Shown in pieces: positions 1 to 9,549 of a DNA stretch of 46,310 bases. Source of the DNA: Terriglobia bacterium (GTDB lineage: Bacteria; Acidobacteriota; Terriglobia; Terriglobales; Acidobacteriaceae); contig JAIQET010000031.1 in NCBI GenBank assembly GCA_020073645.1, positions 1 through 46,310 of the forward strand. The letters run 5' to 3'. Below the pieces are notes generated by a model. It did no database searches. It saw only the letters and a list, made by a program, of their open reading frames with translations, and was not told where the DNA came from. Each line of letters opens with the position of its first letter. The first letter of the stretch is position 1. A program made the translations under genes and the position numbers.

Positions 1-2835
1 CGAAATTCACCGTTGGAGTGCCATCCGTGTAGGCCTTGCTGAGCAAGCGATGGACGCCGTCGTAACTGTACGTCGTGGTCACAGTGTCGGACCCGGTCTG
101 ATTCGGCTTGGGGCTGACCCGCTGGTAAAGCTCGCCTGCTCTGACGGTGTCGTAGGTGTAGTAGGTATTCCCCGACTCCGGATTTGAGGCGCTGGTCAGC
201 CGGGACAATTCATCGTAAGCGAAGCTCCTCAGGTTCAGCCCGCCTTGAGTGATCTGGGTCAGGTTGTCCAGAGTGTCGTATTGATAGGAGGTCAGGAAAC
301 CGGTCGCTGCAATGTCCTGCCCGCAGGCTGCGGGCGCAGGAGTGATGCCCAACTGGGTGGCGTTGGTCACCTCGCAGACGGAGGTAAGCCGGCCCAACCC
401 GTCGGTTTGCGACACCCTCGTCACCGGTGACGTGCCGTTGCCTTCATCCTGAACCTGGGTGGCACCTTTGTTGTAGGTCGTGGAAGTTGTAGCGCCATCC
501 GGCTTCCTGACGGTGAGGACTCGACTCATGGCATCGTATGTGTAGTTTGTCAGGCCGTAGGTCGGATCGCCGGTGGTGTGGTAGGGATTCGACTGGGATG
601 CCAGCCGTCCCCGGTTGTCATACGTCGTATCGGCGTAGATTGTGCCGTCTGGCGCCGAGGTGAGCTGGGTATGCTGCACGCGGGCCAGAGTATCGAAGAT
701 GGTTGTGGTGACGAGATTGTGGGAGGCGTCGATTGCCGAGCTGACCGTCTTGGTCCATGGAACTGACGCGGTGTTGTAGGTGTAGGTGGTCGAACCACCG
801 TCCGGAAAAGAAGTTGAGTGGGGCCGCCAGTAAAAGCCATCGGTGTAGGTGTAGGTGGTCTGCTTGCTGTTCTCGTCGGTCGAGGAGACCATTACGCCAC
901 CGGTGCAGTTCCAGTCATAGGACTTGGACAGCGGAGGCCTGACGTGCACAGTGGTGTTGGTCAGCAAGCTGTTGCCACAATCTCCGTAGGTGGAGGTAGA
1001 GGTTGTCCCGTTAACATCGGTAGCGACGTAAACCGCACCAGAGTCGTAGTGGGTAAACGACTTCGTCAGATATGTGCTCGAGGTCACGTACTGCTGGAGA
1101 GTGGTGACATTTCCTCGACAAGGCAGGTTGCTTGGTACGCAGGTGACGGAGGTCAACTGGGAGGCGCCGGACGGCTGTAGCGATGCTGCATCCTCGTCGT
1201 AGGTGTACGAGGTTTGAGACTTGACGTTACCGCCGCCGTCGGTCACGGTTACCACTGAGGGGCGATCCACGACGCCATTCCCCAGCGTCGCATAAGAGAT
1301 CAAAGTCTTTCGAGTAGGCGTGGATGCGCCGAAGTCGTATTCGTCCTTCTCTGTCACCTGGCCGGTGGCGGTGTTGTAGAAAGTGTCTACTCGGGAATAC
1401 GGGCCGCCGTTCAAGGAACGATAGACGTTGATTTCGCTGAACGGAGGGCGTATGTCCGGTGCGCTAATGCAATTGCTTAGCGGAGAGGTGCCGTCATAGC
1501 ACGTATCGGTTTCTTCCAGGGGCGTGCCGGCGGCGCTCCCGTTATAGACTTTGCGTTGGGCCTCAAATAGTCCGGGAGAGAAAACACTTCCGAAGAAATT
1601 GATTACGGTCTGATTCTGCTGCGGGTCAGTAATGGTCGTGGTCGATGAGCCTACCCGGTACGCACTGTTGATGGTGATATTGCTGCGATCATAGTGCCAG
1701 ACGCCATCCGGGGTTGTGCGCTGCATGGACACGGGACTGCCGTCGTTGCAAACGATTCCGCCGCTGTAGGTGTAGTAGATGGTCCCGCCGCTTGGAAGGC
1801 GCACGGAAGCGATGCGGCCGGTGGTATGACCGTTGGGTAAGTCTCGTACGTAAACTTATAGTACGAGGTGTCCGGAAGCGTGATTTTGTCGCGAAGGTAA
1901 ATCGCGGTTGGCGGGAACTCCAGGACGTTCGCGCAATGGAATGAGGTCTCGACGGTATATTGCACGAACGACATGGTGTAATAGGCTGCGGCTCCCGATG
2001 GCGCTGTGTACTTGTACTTCACGGACGCTGGGTAGATGCCGGTAGAGGTAACAGCGGCGGTGCCCAGGTTATCGGTGATGGTGTTGAGGTGCAGCGTCCC
2101 GGATTGCCAGGTCTCCGTGACTTGATTGCCGTTACTGTCGGTGGATGTATAGGGAGGAGCACCGCTGACGCTCCAAGCATAATTGATGTAGGTTAGAAGG
2201 GGAGGTTTGATGACGTCGCCGTGGGGCGTAGTGACCGTGGCGGCGAGGGGGGAACCGCTTGCATTGATCGTGATTCCGGAGCCATCAGATGCGGTACCGC
2301 TCTTGGTCGGAGGGTACACCCGGAGAAAAGCATTGCACCCTGGTCCAATGTCTGGGTTCAGATCCGAGACCGCCACACCCGCTGAACCAAAAGGGTGGGT
2401 GGTACCTCTCGCGTCTTGGAAGCTATTGAAATAGAATATGTTGAACGTTATGGTCGTGTCTTCGTCAATTAGTTTGCATGTCTTGGATGTTCTCGTATAA
2501 AACACGGCGCCGATACCGTTCAGGCCACCCCCTGTGAGTGGGAAAAACGCTTGCCATTGGTTCAGCCCCATACCATTGGCGCCAACGCTCCAGTTAACGT
2601 TGTCGAAGTTGATGGCGAACCGAAACGGAGCGCCGCGCCCCGGCCGGCTGAAGACGGGAATGGTGTAGTGGATGCTGAGGTTGGACAAGCTGACATCGTC
2701 TGGGTTGCCAGTAATGGTGCTGTAGGGCGGTATGCCTAGTTGCGGCGTTTGCGCGAAGGCGGCTGGTGATCCGCCTGCTAGGGCGAGGAGGGAGAACAGC
2801 AGACAGAGGGACAAACCGGACAAGAAGCGAGACAT
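1..2835 (-). pseudogene. secreted RHS/YD-repeat protein, partial, with an apparent 1-base frameshift
   Basis: The first ~28 residues are a signal peptide (hydrophobic stretch ending AFAQ), and SD GGGAGGTGA precedes the ATG at 2835. Residues 1 to about 332 form a secreted N-terminal domain. From about 1834 down to base 1 a different frame is open where I translated it, and it encodes typical RHS/YD repeats (for example YQYDTLDNLTQI and FAYDELSRLTS). The frames meet at the CCC run (plus-strand GGG, 1835-1837). One extra C there would give ETYPNGHTTGRIASV and join the two halves, so the protein would be at least 940 residues and continues past the window edge. RHS proteins are large secreted or surface proteins, often polymorphic toxins or adhesins; the C-terminus that would tell is not in the window. 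The frameshift may be a real mutation or a homopolymer sequencing error; I cannot tell which. Confidence 0.85.
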
Positions 2836-2890
2836 GGCTCACCTCCCAATGGTTTCGGTTTCCCCCTCAGAAAACTAAACCGTGGCTGAG

Positions 2891-2920
2891 AATTTAGGGC
2901 ACGTTATCTTCTGGAGTCAA
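2891..2920 (-). promoter_or_regulatory. sigma70-like promoter of the RHS gene
   Basis: On the minus strand TTGACT (2920-2915) is followed after 18 bp by TAAATT (2896-2891). A start near 2884 would leave a leader of about 49 nt containing the SD. Together with the CRP-like palindrome upstream this is a coherent regulated promoter. The -10 matches consensus at only 4 of 6 positions. Confidence 0.5.
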
Positions 2921-2946
2921 CCAAGAACTACATTTGAACTAACATG

Positions 2947-2962
2947 TGTGATCGCGATCACA
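2947..2962. promoter_or_regulatory. CRP/FNR-family operator, perfect palindrome
   Basis: TGTGATCGCGATCACA is a perfect 16-bp palindrome and matches the CRP consensus TGTGA-N6-TCACA at all ten fixed positions; the flanking TTT also fits. Its centre lies about 70 bp upstream of the start predicted for the RHS promoter, close to the classical class I position. The hemA terminator separates it from hemA, so RHS is the likely target. No CRP-family gene lies in the window. Confidence 0.65.
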
Positions 2963-2980
2963 TTTCAGACCCGCTCGCTG

Positions 2981-3022
2981 AAGAAAACAAGAACAAGGGG
3001 GAAGCCCTGGTGGGCTTCCCCC
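2981..3022 (-). terminator. rho-independent terminator of hemA
   Basis: A perfect 11-bp stem (GGGGGAAGCCC, 2997-3007; GGGCTTCCCCC, 3012-3022) has a TGGT loop. Read on the minus strand it is followed by the T-rich tract TTGTTCTTGTTTTC. It lies 65 bp after the hemA stop and insulates hemA from the RHS gene. Confidence 0.9.
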
Positions 3023-3086
3023 GGTTCGGCGCTATGTAAGGAGATGAGGGAATGAATGAAGCGCCAATATCCAAATATGTGCGTCG

Positions 3087-4385
3087 CTAGATTCTGGTGC
3101 CGGCAAGCGCCGTTTCTGGCGTTTCCAGGTGGAAGAGGCGTTGGACAGCGGCCGTCATCTGTTCCTGTTCCACCTTTTCTGGAAGTTCCTTGAGTTCGCG
3201 GGCCAGGGATCCGGCAATTCTTTGTGTGATCCGGGACGTCACCGCGTTCAACATCTGGTCCTGGTCTTTGGAAAATGGCCCGTACTCGGTTTTCAGGGAC
3301 TCCAGTTCTTGCCGGCAAAGTTGGTCGAGCCGGGTGCGGAGCGCGATGATGGTGGGGACGACGCGCTCGGCCAGCAGCTTGCGGCGGAAGCCTTCGGCTT
3401 CAGCGGCCACGATCTTACGGGCTTCGGCTGCGGCGGTTTCACGCTCTCCGGCGTTGTGCTGCACGACCTTCTCCAGGTCGTCGATGTCGTAAAGGAAGAT
3501 TCCGGGGACCTCGCGCACGCTGGGATCGATATCGCGGGGGAGGGCAATGTCCACCAGGACCAGCGGCTTCTGCCGGCGCTCGCGGGCGATGATCTCGGCT
3601 TCGTCGCGGCTGAGAATGGTGTGCGGACAGGACGTCGAGCTGATGACGATGTCGGCATTCACCAGGTGCGGCCAACGCTCTTCGAAAGGAATTGCGGTGC
3701 CACCCAGCTGGGTTGCAAGTTCCACGGCGTGCTCGTAGGTGCGATTCACAACCCGCACCGCGGAGGCTCCGCTCTTGATGAGATAGCGGGCGGAGAGTTC
3801 GCTCATTTTGCCGGCGCCCAGCAAGAGCACGCTCTTGTTCTCCAGCGATCCGAAAATCTGGCGGGCAAGCTCGACCGCGGCGTAGGGGACGGATACGGCA
3901 GCGTTGCCGATGGCGGTCTCGTTGCGGACGCGCTTGGAGACCGTCAGGGCTTTCTGCATGACGGCGTCGAGGAAGCGGGCGGTGCTGCCGACTTTCTGCG
4001 CCTGCTGCCAGGCGGCTTTCACCTGGGAGACGATTTGCGGCTCGCCGATGACCATGGAATCCAAGCTGGAAGCAACGCTGAAAATGTGGAGGAGGGCTGC
4101 GTCATCCAGGAGGCGGTAGAAATGCTTCCATTCACAGAGCTTCAACCCGTAGTCGGCCGAGAGAAGGCGCAAGACGGAATTGGCCGCCAAAGAGGCATCG
4201 TTGGCCCAAAGCAGGAATTCGGTACGGTTGCAGGTAGCGAGGACGATGACTTCTTCAATGCCCTCGGCGCGCGAAAGTTGGGTCAGAGCCTCAACGCGGC
4301 GGATCTCGCTGATCCAGAAGCGCTCGCGCACGGCGACCGGGGCGGTGCGGTGATTGAGGCCGACGACCATCAGAGTGGGTTCCAC
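3087..4385 (-). CDS. hemA: glutamyl-tRNA reductase
   Basis: It reduces glutamyl-tRNA(Glu) to glutamate-1-semialdehyde with NADPH, the first committed step of C5-pathway tetrapyrrole synthesis in the cytoplasm. Family motifs occur in order: [15 protein letters not shown] at the N-terminus, the catalytic cysteine in LATCNRTE (about residue 52), [13 protein letters not shown], the NADPH-binding [13 protein letters not shown] followed by [18 protein letters not shown], and a helical dimerisation tail. The frame opens at GTG 4406, but GTG 4385 has an SD (GGGGAG, seven bases ahead) and begins with the family's usual N-terminus, so I prefer 4385 (432 aa). It is monocistronic here, with a strong terminator. 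No other heme gene is adjacent. Confidence 0.96.
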   Translation of the reverse strand: MEPTLMVVGLNHRTAPVAVRERFWISEIRRVEALTQLSRAEGIEEVIVLATCNRTEFLLWANDASLAANSVLRLLSADYGLKLCEWKHFYRLLDDAALLHIFSVASSLDSMVIGEPQIVSQVKAAWQQAQKVGSTARFLDAVMQKALTVSKRVRNETAIGNAAVSVPYAAVELARQIFGSLENKSVLLLGAGKMSELSARYLIKSGASAVRVVNRTYEHAVELATQLGGTAIPFEERWPHLVNADIVISSTSCPHTILSRDEAEIIARERRQKPLVLVDIALPRDIDPSVREVPGIFLYDIDDLEKVVQHNAGERETAAAEARKIVAAEAEGFRRKLLAERVVPTIIALRTRLDQLCRQELESLKTEYGPFSKDQDQMLNAVTSRITQRIAGSLARELKELPEKVEQEQMTAAVQRLFHLETPETALAGTRI

Positions 4386-4764
4386 GGCGATCTCCCCAAG
4401 CAACACTTCAGAGGTGCAAGGGCATCCGGGGTGCCAAAGTTGGCGGTTGGGATGCTGGCCTGGTCATGATGTATTTTCAGCGGCTTGCAGGTGCGGCGAC
4501 GGGGCGGGATTCCGGGCGGTTGGGGGCGGGATTGAGGCATATCACGCTGGCGAGAGTGTTTTCGCACGGTGGAGGCGCTTGCAGGGCGCAGGCAAACGGT
4601 CTAATGTTAGGGGCATCCCATGGGTGTAAGTGTTTGACATACATAGGCAGACTGATGCCTGCGGCATTGCGGTCTGCAATTGATCCTCATCTGGCAAGGA
4701 ACGTGCCCTTCCTTATTGATGGAGTTGGGCACAAAAACTCACCACTTTCCTAGGAGAAGAAAGA
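4386..4764. other. intergenic region between divergent hemA and cytochrome c genes
   Basis: This gap of almost 380 bp has no convincing gene. It has two copies of GGGGCGGGATT (4501-4511, 4523-4533), a perfect -35-like TTGACA at 4634-4639 without a good -10 at the right distance, a short inverted repeat AAGGAA/TTCCTT just before the cytochrome gene, and the SD AGGAGA for that gene. Promoters for both flanking genes should be here but I cannot place them. Confidence 0.5.
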
Positions 4765-5082
4765 ATGAAGAGCGCTATGAAGATAGGGTTCGCGGTTCTG
4801 GCATTCGCAATGGTGTTCTCGACCTGGTCGCTGGCTGACGGCGGGGCAGATTTCAAGGCCAAGTGCGCTATGTGCCATGGGGCAGATGGCAAGGGCGACA
4901 CTGCTATGGGCAAGAAGTTCGGCTTGAAGGACCTGGGGTCGGCCGAGGTGCAGAAGATGTCGGACGCCGAACTGACGGGCACCATCACGAACGGCAAGGA
5001 CAAGATGCCGAAGTACGAAGGCAAGCTGACCAAGGAACAGATCGCGGACCTGGTGAAGTACATCCGCACTTTGAAGAAGTAG
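4765..5082 (+). CDS. small exported class I cytochrome c (c6/c553-like)
   Basis: This 105-residue protein has a signal peptide (residues 1-24, ending SLA). It has one heme c site CAMCH (C34, C37, H38) and a distal ligand candidate M81 in DKMPKYEG, the layout of short class I periplasmic electron carriers. SD AGGAGA lies just ahead of the ATG. It is 260 bp upstream of the molybdenum hydroxylase operon in the same direction. That enzyme's FeS subunit has a Tat signal, so this cytochrome is a plausible periplasmic electron acceptor; that link is inferred from position. The stop codon overlaps a short 7-bp repeat. Confidence 0.92.
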   Translation: MKSAMKIGFAVLAFAMVFSTWSLADGGADFKAKCAMCHGADGKGDTAMGKKFGLKDLGSAEVQKMSDAELTGTITNGKDKMPKYEGKLTKEQIADLVKYIRTLKK

Positions 5083-5101
5083 TCGGGAGTCGGGAATTAG
5101 C
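5081..5101 (+). repeat. heptamer array, AGTCGGG type (two exact units plus a decayed one)
   Basis: AGTCGGG occurs at 5081-5087 and 5088-5094, followed by AATTAGC. The first unit supplies the last two bases of the cytochrome c TAG stop. It is the shortest of eight 7-bp-period arrays in the window. Confidence 0.55.
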
Positions 5102-5187
5102 GGGGCCGGCCGGGTTGGGCACGCCACAGCCTGACCGGTCCTGTTTCTTTTTCGCGCTTCTGCAAGAAATTCGTCTGCCGCGAGTTG

Positions 5188-5193
5188 TATACT
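5188..5193 (+). promoter_or_regulatory. possible -10 box (TATACT) of the molybdenum hydroxylase operon
   Basis: TATACT lies in the 260-bp gap before the operon, preceded by TTG. No convincing -35 is visible at 16-18 bp. If used, the leader would be about 145 nt. I see no other notable element in this gap. Confidence 0.3.
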
Positions 5194-5343
5194 TTCCTAC
5201 CTACGGAAATTCCAAGTCCGCTTTAACGGGTACCACATCCAGATGTCTGCTAACCGCAACGCTTCTGTCCTGTCCAACTCTCTCATCGGACAGGCATAAA
5301 CCGGTGGTGGCGACCGGTGAGTTTCGCCACGCGGAGGTCAATT

Positions 5344-5970
5344 GTGCGTGAGGATGACGATCCGAAAAAACCATCGCAAGAGAGTTCCGGAGTCTCGCGG
5401 CGTGAGTTCCTAAAAATCGGCGGCATTACTGTGGCCGTTCCGTTGGTTGCCGGGCCACGGGTGGTGGAGGCTGCCGGCGAGCCGGTGAAGGTCTATGGCC
5501 CGGGGAAAGTGCCGGTGGAACTCACGGTGAATGGCAAGAAGCACGCGCTGCAACTGGAGCCGCGCGTGACTCTGCTGGACGCGCTGCGCGATCAGCTGGA
5601 CCTTACCGGGGCGAAGCGAGTTTGCGACCGCGGTGAGTGCGGCGCCTGCACGGTGCTGATGGACAACAAGGCCGTGTATGCCTGCGCGGTGTTGGCAATC
5701 GAGGCGCAGGGAAAGCAGATCACAACGGTCGAGTCGCTGATGCAGGGCGAGCAGCTTCATCCGGTGCAGCAGGCCTTCGTGGACAGCGACGCTTCGCAGT
5801 GCGGTTTCTGCACGCCGGGGTTTGTGGTGGCCACCAAGGCTTTTCTCGACAAACATCCCAATCCCACGCCAGACGAAATCCGTCGCGGGTTGAGCGGCAA
5901 TTTCTGCCGCTGCGGCACCTATCACGGGATTCAGCAGGCGATCGCGCAGCTCGCGCGGAAAGGAGCATGA
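5344..5970 (+). CDS. Tat-exported [2Fe-2S] subunit of a xanthine dehydrogenase-family molybdenum hydroxylase
   Basis: The protein (208 aa) carries two [2Fe-2S] clusters that pass electrons from the molybdenum centre to FAD. The plant-type cluster is CDRGECGAC plus a downstream cysteine (C94, C99, C102, C114). The second uses CGFC and CRC (C153, C156, C188, C190). The N-terminus has a Tat signal, SRREFLK followed by a hydrophobic run ending in VVEA, so the folded complex is probably exported with the other subunits as passengers, as in E. coli PaoABC. GTG 5344 is chosen because GGAGG lies six bases upstream; the frame also contains GTG 5317. The Mo subunit begins three bases after the stop. 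Confidence 0.93.
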   Translation: MREDDDPKKPSQESSGVSRREFLKIGGITVAVPLVAGPRVVEAAGEPVKVYGPGKVPVELTVNGKKHALQLEPRVTLLDALRDQLDLTGAKRVCDRGECGACTVLMDNKAVYACAVLAIEAQGKQITTVESLMQGEQLHPVQQAFVDSDASQCGFCTPGFVVATKAFLDKHPNPTPDEIRRGLSGNFCRCGTYHGIQQAIAQLARKGA

Positions 5971-5973
5971 GCC

Positions 5974-8334
5974 ATGCCGGACTACAGTTGGCCAGCAGCC
6001 GAGCAGCGCACGCTCATCGGCAAGCGGATCTCGCGGGTGGACGCGCCCCTGAAAGTTTCGGGACGGGCGAAGTACACGTATGACGTCACGCGTCCCGGGA
6101 TGCTGTTCGGAAAGATTCTGCGCTCGCCGCATGCCAAGGCGCGGATCGTCAGCATTGATGTGAGCGCCGCCGAGAAGATGCCGGGGGTAAAGGCCGTACA
6201 TATCATCCAGGAGCCTGGCAGCACGATTCAGTGGGCGGGCGATGAAGTGGTGGCGGTGGCGGCAGTGGATGAAACGACAGCCGAAGACGCGGTCCGTGCC
6301 ATCAAGGTCAAGTATCAGCCGCTGCCCCACATGGTCAGCGATGCCGAGCCGCCAGCCGGGGTGGGCGAAGCTGCCGGCCCGATGGGGGAAGACGATATCT
6401 GGGACGCGCTGGACCAGATGCCGCCGGCGGAGGTGGCCAAGCAGCTCGGGCAGTACGGCGTGAGCTTCAAAGTGACGCAGGGGCTGCTTGATGACATGAA
6501 GAAGTACGAAGTGCCAGCCGAGGTGATCGAAGCGGTGCGCAAGGCGACCTATCACGAAGTCAAGGCGGGCGGCGGGAGGTCATCGTATCAGAAAGCAGCC
6601 GATCAAACTCAAGGCGAACCGGATAAGGCGTTCAGCGAAGCCGAGGTCGTTTCCGAAGGGCTGTATGGTGTCCCCGTGATCACTCACTGCTGCCTGGAGA
6701 GTCACGGTTCAACGGCGGAGTGGACGGACAAAGATCACCTGTTTGTCCACATCTCGACGCAAAACGTTTCCGGGATCGCGGACCAGATGGCCGAACCGCT
6801 GAAAATGCCCGCCGCCAACATCCGCGTGCATCAGGACCACATCGGAGGCGGGTTCGGCAGCAAGTTCTCGCCTGACCGCTGGGGAATCGTCGCCGCACAA
6901 ATCTCGAAAAAGGCGGGGGGCAAGCCGGTGCGCATGATGCTGGAGCGCGACGCGGAACTGGAAGTCGCGGGAGCACGGCCCTCGGCGTATGCACGTGTGA
7001 AAGTGGCAGCGAAGAAGGATGGCACGATTACCGGGTGGCAATCGCGATCCTGGGGAACGGGTGGGCCCGGCGGGGGAGGTATGCCGCCGATTCCGTATGT
7101 ATTCGCGATTCCTAACCAACGCAAGCAACACACAGCGATTCGCAACAACATCGGTCCGGCGCGCGCCTGGCGGGCTCCGAACCACCCGCAGGCCGCGCTC
7201 ATTACCATGGCGGCCCTGGAGGACACGGCGGCCAAGCTGAACATGGATCCGCTTGAGTTCTTCCTGAAGAACCTCGAAATGGCCAAGCCGCGGCAGAATA
7301 TCTACCGCGAAGAATTTGGCATAGCAGCCGACCTGATGGGATGGAAACAGAAGTGGCATCCACGGGGGCAGAACATCTCGGGGAATATTGCCCGCGGGGT
7401 CGGGCTTTCCTTGCACACATGGGGCGGACGCGGCCACGAGAGCCACTGCGACCTCACGCTCCATCCGGACGGGTCGGTGGACATCAAGATGGGATCGCAG
7501 GACCTGGGTACGGGAACACGGACTTGCATTCTGATTGTTGCGGCCGAAACGCTGGGCATTCCGCTGGACGCCATCAAACTCCAGATCGGCGACACCATGT
7601 ATCCGTCCTCAGGTGGGTCGGGCGGTTCGACCACGATTGGGGGTGTGAGCTCGTCGACACGGCGCGCGGCAGTGGATGCCCGCGACGCGCTCTTCGCCAA
7701 AGTGGCACCGGCTCTGAAGGCGCAGCCGGCGGAGCTGGAATGCGTGAACGGGACAGTGCGTGTAAAGAGCGATCCCAGCCGGTCATTGAGCTGGAAGCAA
7801 GCCTGCGCCAAGCTGGGCGCCATGCCGCTCACGATACGGGGGAACAATCCCGACAAGAGCAAACCTCCCGACCTCACTAACAGCGGGGTGGGCGGGGTGC
7901 AGATGGCGGAGGTCGAAGTGGACATCGACACTGGCATCGTGAAGGTCAAGAAGATGGTGGCGGTGCAGGATTGCGGCCTGATCATTGACCTGAAGACGGC
8001 CGAGGGCCAGTGTTACGGCGCGCTCATCATGGGGATTACGTACGCACTTTACGAAGAAAAGATCATGGACCGGAACACGGGGCGCATGCTGAACCCCGAC
8101 ATGCAGTTTTATCGGCTGGCGGGGATCAGCGATATTCCCGAGCTGGTGGTGCACATGATGACGGGCAAAGGCTATGACGAGCGCGGAGTGATTGGGTTGG
8201 GCGAGCCGCCGGTGATCTCGCCGGGGGCCGCGATCTCCAACGCGGTCGCCAACGCGATCGGGGTGCGGGTGCCCTTTCTCCCGCTTACTCCCGACCGCGT
8301 TCTTGGGGCGCTGGGTCAGAAGGCAGGTGCGTGA
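5974..8334 (+). CDS. molybdopterin-binding large subunit of xanthine dehydrogenase/aldehyde oxidase family
   Basis: This 786-residue catalytic subunit should hydroxylate an aldehyde or N-heterocycle at a molybdopterin centre. Family marks are the N-terminal GKRISRVDAPLKVSGRAKYT, GGGFGSKF and RAWRAPNHPQA around the cofactor, DLGTGTRT, and the C-terminal GLGEPP whose glutamate is the conserved base. It has no signal of its own, fitting export with the Tat-bearing FeS subunit. Residues about 118-213 hold an extra helical stretch between the first domain and the segment starting GEPDKAF; it includes AEVAKQLGQYGVSF and EVPAEVIEAVRKATY. I do not recognise this insert from the family. The substrate cannot be read from sequence. 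The TGA overlaps the next ATG (TGATG). Confidence 0.93.
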   Translation: MPDYSWPAAEQRTLIGKRISRVDAPLKVSGRAKYTYDVTRPGMLFGKILRSPHAKARIVSIDVSAAEKMPGVKAVHIIQEPGSTIQWAGDEVVAVAAVDETTAEDAVRAIKVKYQPLPHMVSDAEPPAGVGEAAGPMGEDDIWDALDQMPPAEVAKQLGQYGVSFKVTQGLLDDMKKYEVPAEVIEAVRKATYHEVKAGGGRSSYQKAADQTQGEPDKAFSEAEVVSEGLYGVPVITHCCLESHGSTAEWTDKDHLFVHISTQNVSGIADQMAEPLKMPAANIRVHQDHIGGGFGSKFSPDRWGIVAAQISKKAGGKPVRMMLERDAELEVAGARPSAYARVKVAAKKDGTITGWQSRSWGTGGPGGGGMPPIPYVFAIPNQRKQHTAIRNNIGPARAWRAPNHPQAALITMAALEDTAAKLNMDPLEFFLKNLEMAKPRQNIYREEFGIAADLMGWKQKWHPRGQNISGNIARGVGLSLHTWGGRGHESHCDLTLHPDGSVDIKMGSQDLGTGTRTCILIVAAETLGIPLDAIKLQIGDTMYPSSGGSGGSTTIGGVSSSTRRAAVDARDALFAKVAPALKAQPAELECVNGTVRVKSDPSRSLSWKQACAKLGAMPLTIRGNNPDKSKPPDLTNSGVGGVQMAEVEVDIDTGIVKVKKMVAVQDCGLIIDLKTAEGQCYGALIMGITYALYEEKIMDRNTGRMLNPDMQFYRLAGISDIPELVVHMMTGKGYDERGVIGLGEPPVISPGAAISNAVANAIGVRVPFLPLTPDRVLGALGQKAGA

Positions 8335-9317
8335 TGAAAGCGTTCGAATACGCAAGTCCGGAAACCAAGGAGCAGGCGGTGACCTTGCTGGGCGCGAGTT
8401 GGGGTCAGACGGAGATTCTTGCGGGGGGCACCGATCTGCTGGCGCTGATGAAGGATGATGTGGTTGCCCCCAAGCGTTTAGTGAACATCAAGGAGATCAA
8501 GGATCTCAAGGGTGTGAGTTCCAGCGCGCAGGGGCTCCGCATTGGGGCGCTCACTACGCTGGGCGATCTGGCCGACAACGCCAATGTGTTGAAGGAGTAC
8601 CCGGCGCTGGCGGATGCCTTGAACGAAGCGGCGAGCCCGCAGATCCGCAATATGGCTACCCTTGCCGGCAATCTGTGCCAGCGTCCGCGGTGCTGGTATT
8701 TCCGCAGGGGCCTGGGGCTGCTGCCCAAGAGCGAAGATGGCAAGGACCTGGTGGCGGAAGGGGAAAATCGTTACCACGCCATCCTGGGCAACGATGGGCC
8801 GGCCAAGTTCGTGAGCCCTTCGACGATCGTTCCGGCGCTCATTGCTTACAGAGCGAAGGTGCGGCTGGTTGGCCCGAAAGGCAGGCGGGAGATTCCACTG
8901 GAGAAGTTCTATGTGATTCCAACGAGCGAGGCCGAGCGCGAGCATGATCTACGGCCGAACGAGATCGCAACGGAGGTAATCGTACCGCCTGCGCAGGGCA
9001 TCATGGCAGCGCACTACGAGATTCGTCAGAAAGCGACCTTCGATTGGCCACTGGCGGTTGCCGCGGTCGCGCTCACCATGAACGGTTCCAGAGTGGAATC
9101 AGCTCGCATTGTGATGGGGTACGTTGCGCCGGTGCCTTGGCTATCACCGGAGGCGGAGCAGGCGTTGGTCGGACAACCTATCAATGCTGAGACGGCGCAG
9201 AAAGCAGCCGATGCGGCCTTGGGCAACGCTAAACCACTTTCTCAGAACACCTACAAGGTCCAACTCGCGCGCGTAGCGGTGAAGCGTGCCATTCTGAAGG
9301 CGGGAGGTGCCGCATGA
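8334..9317 (+). CDS. FAD-binding middle subunit of the molybdenum hydroxylase
   Basis: This protein (327 aa) binds FAD and passes electrons out of the complex. ILAGGTDLLALMK near residue 35 and ATLAGNLCQRPRCWYFR near residue 110 are typical of the CoxM/YagS family. The CQRPRCWYF region resembles the part of PaoB that contributes to an extra [4Fe-4S] cluster. Here only two cysteines are present and none follow in the next 40 residues, so that cluster is doubtful. The start is the ATG overlapping the previous stop by one base; a GTG three bases earlier is possible. Its own stop overlaps the next start (ATGA). Confidence 0.92.
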   Translation: MKAFEYASPETKEQAVTLLGASWGQTEILAGGTDLLALMKDDVVAPKRLVNIKEIKDLKGVSSSAQGLRIGALTTLGDLADNANVLKEYPALADALNEAASPQIRNMATLAGNLCQRPRCWYFRRGLGLLPKSEDGKDLVAEGENRYHAILGNDGPAKFVSPSTIVPALIAYRAKVRLVGPKGRREIPLEKFYVIPTSEAEREHDLRPNEIATEVIVPPAQGIMAAHYEIRQKATFDWPLAVAAVALTMNGSRVESARIVMGYVAPVPWLSPEAEQALVGQPINAETAQKAADAALGNAKPLSQNTYKVQLARVAVKRAILKAGGAA

Positions 9318-9547
9318 TCCGCGAATCCGATCGCTTCAATGTCAATCATCCGAATTTGTGCCCGGGGCTGCGCTGGAAAGGGCAGTTCATCCTGGCCGAG
9401 CCAGATCCCACGGTTCCGCGGTCGAATGATGGTCTGTTCTGGTGCATCCATACGCAGACCTGCATCGGGCCGGACGGGAAGTTGGCGGAACCTGGTAATT
9501 GCAATTCGACGGCGCGCGCGTGCCACGGGACGGGAAAGTGTGGTTGA
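9314..9547 (+). CDS. small Cys-rich protein of the molybdenum hydroxylase operon, function unknown
   Basis: This 77-residue protein has six cysteines (16, 44, 50, 63, 70, 76), tryptophans and no signal peptide or membrane segment. The start overlaps the FAD-subunit stop by four bases (ATGA), so it is translationally coupled and likely made with the enzyme. The C-terminal half is Cys/Gly-rich (WCIHTQTC, GNCNSTARACHGTGKC). I recognise no family. A metal- or cluster-binding accessory or maturation factor would fit the context, but that is a guess. It ends two bases before the next gene. Confidence 0.7.
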   Translation: MIRESDRFNVNHPNLCPGLRWKGQFILAEPDPTVPRSNDGLFWCIHTQTCIGPDGKLAEPGNCNSTARACHGTGKCG

Positions 9548-9549
9548 GC

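Noticed and set aside
3129..4469. 446-codon open frame on the plus strand opposite hemA
   Set aside because: It is antisense to hemA, has no recognisable domain or SD, and arises from GC-rich codon bias; hemA on the minus strand has all family motifs.
4634..4639. perfect TTGACA as promoter of the cytochrome c gene
   Set aside because: No acceptable -10 lies 16-18 bp downstream, so I do not call a promoter.
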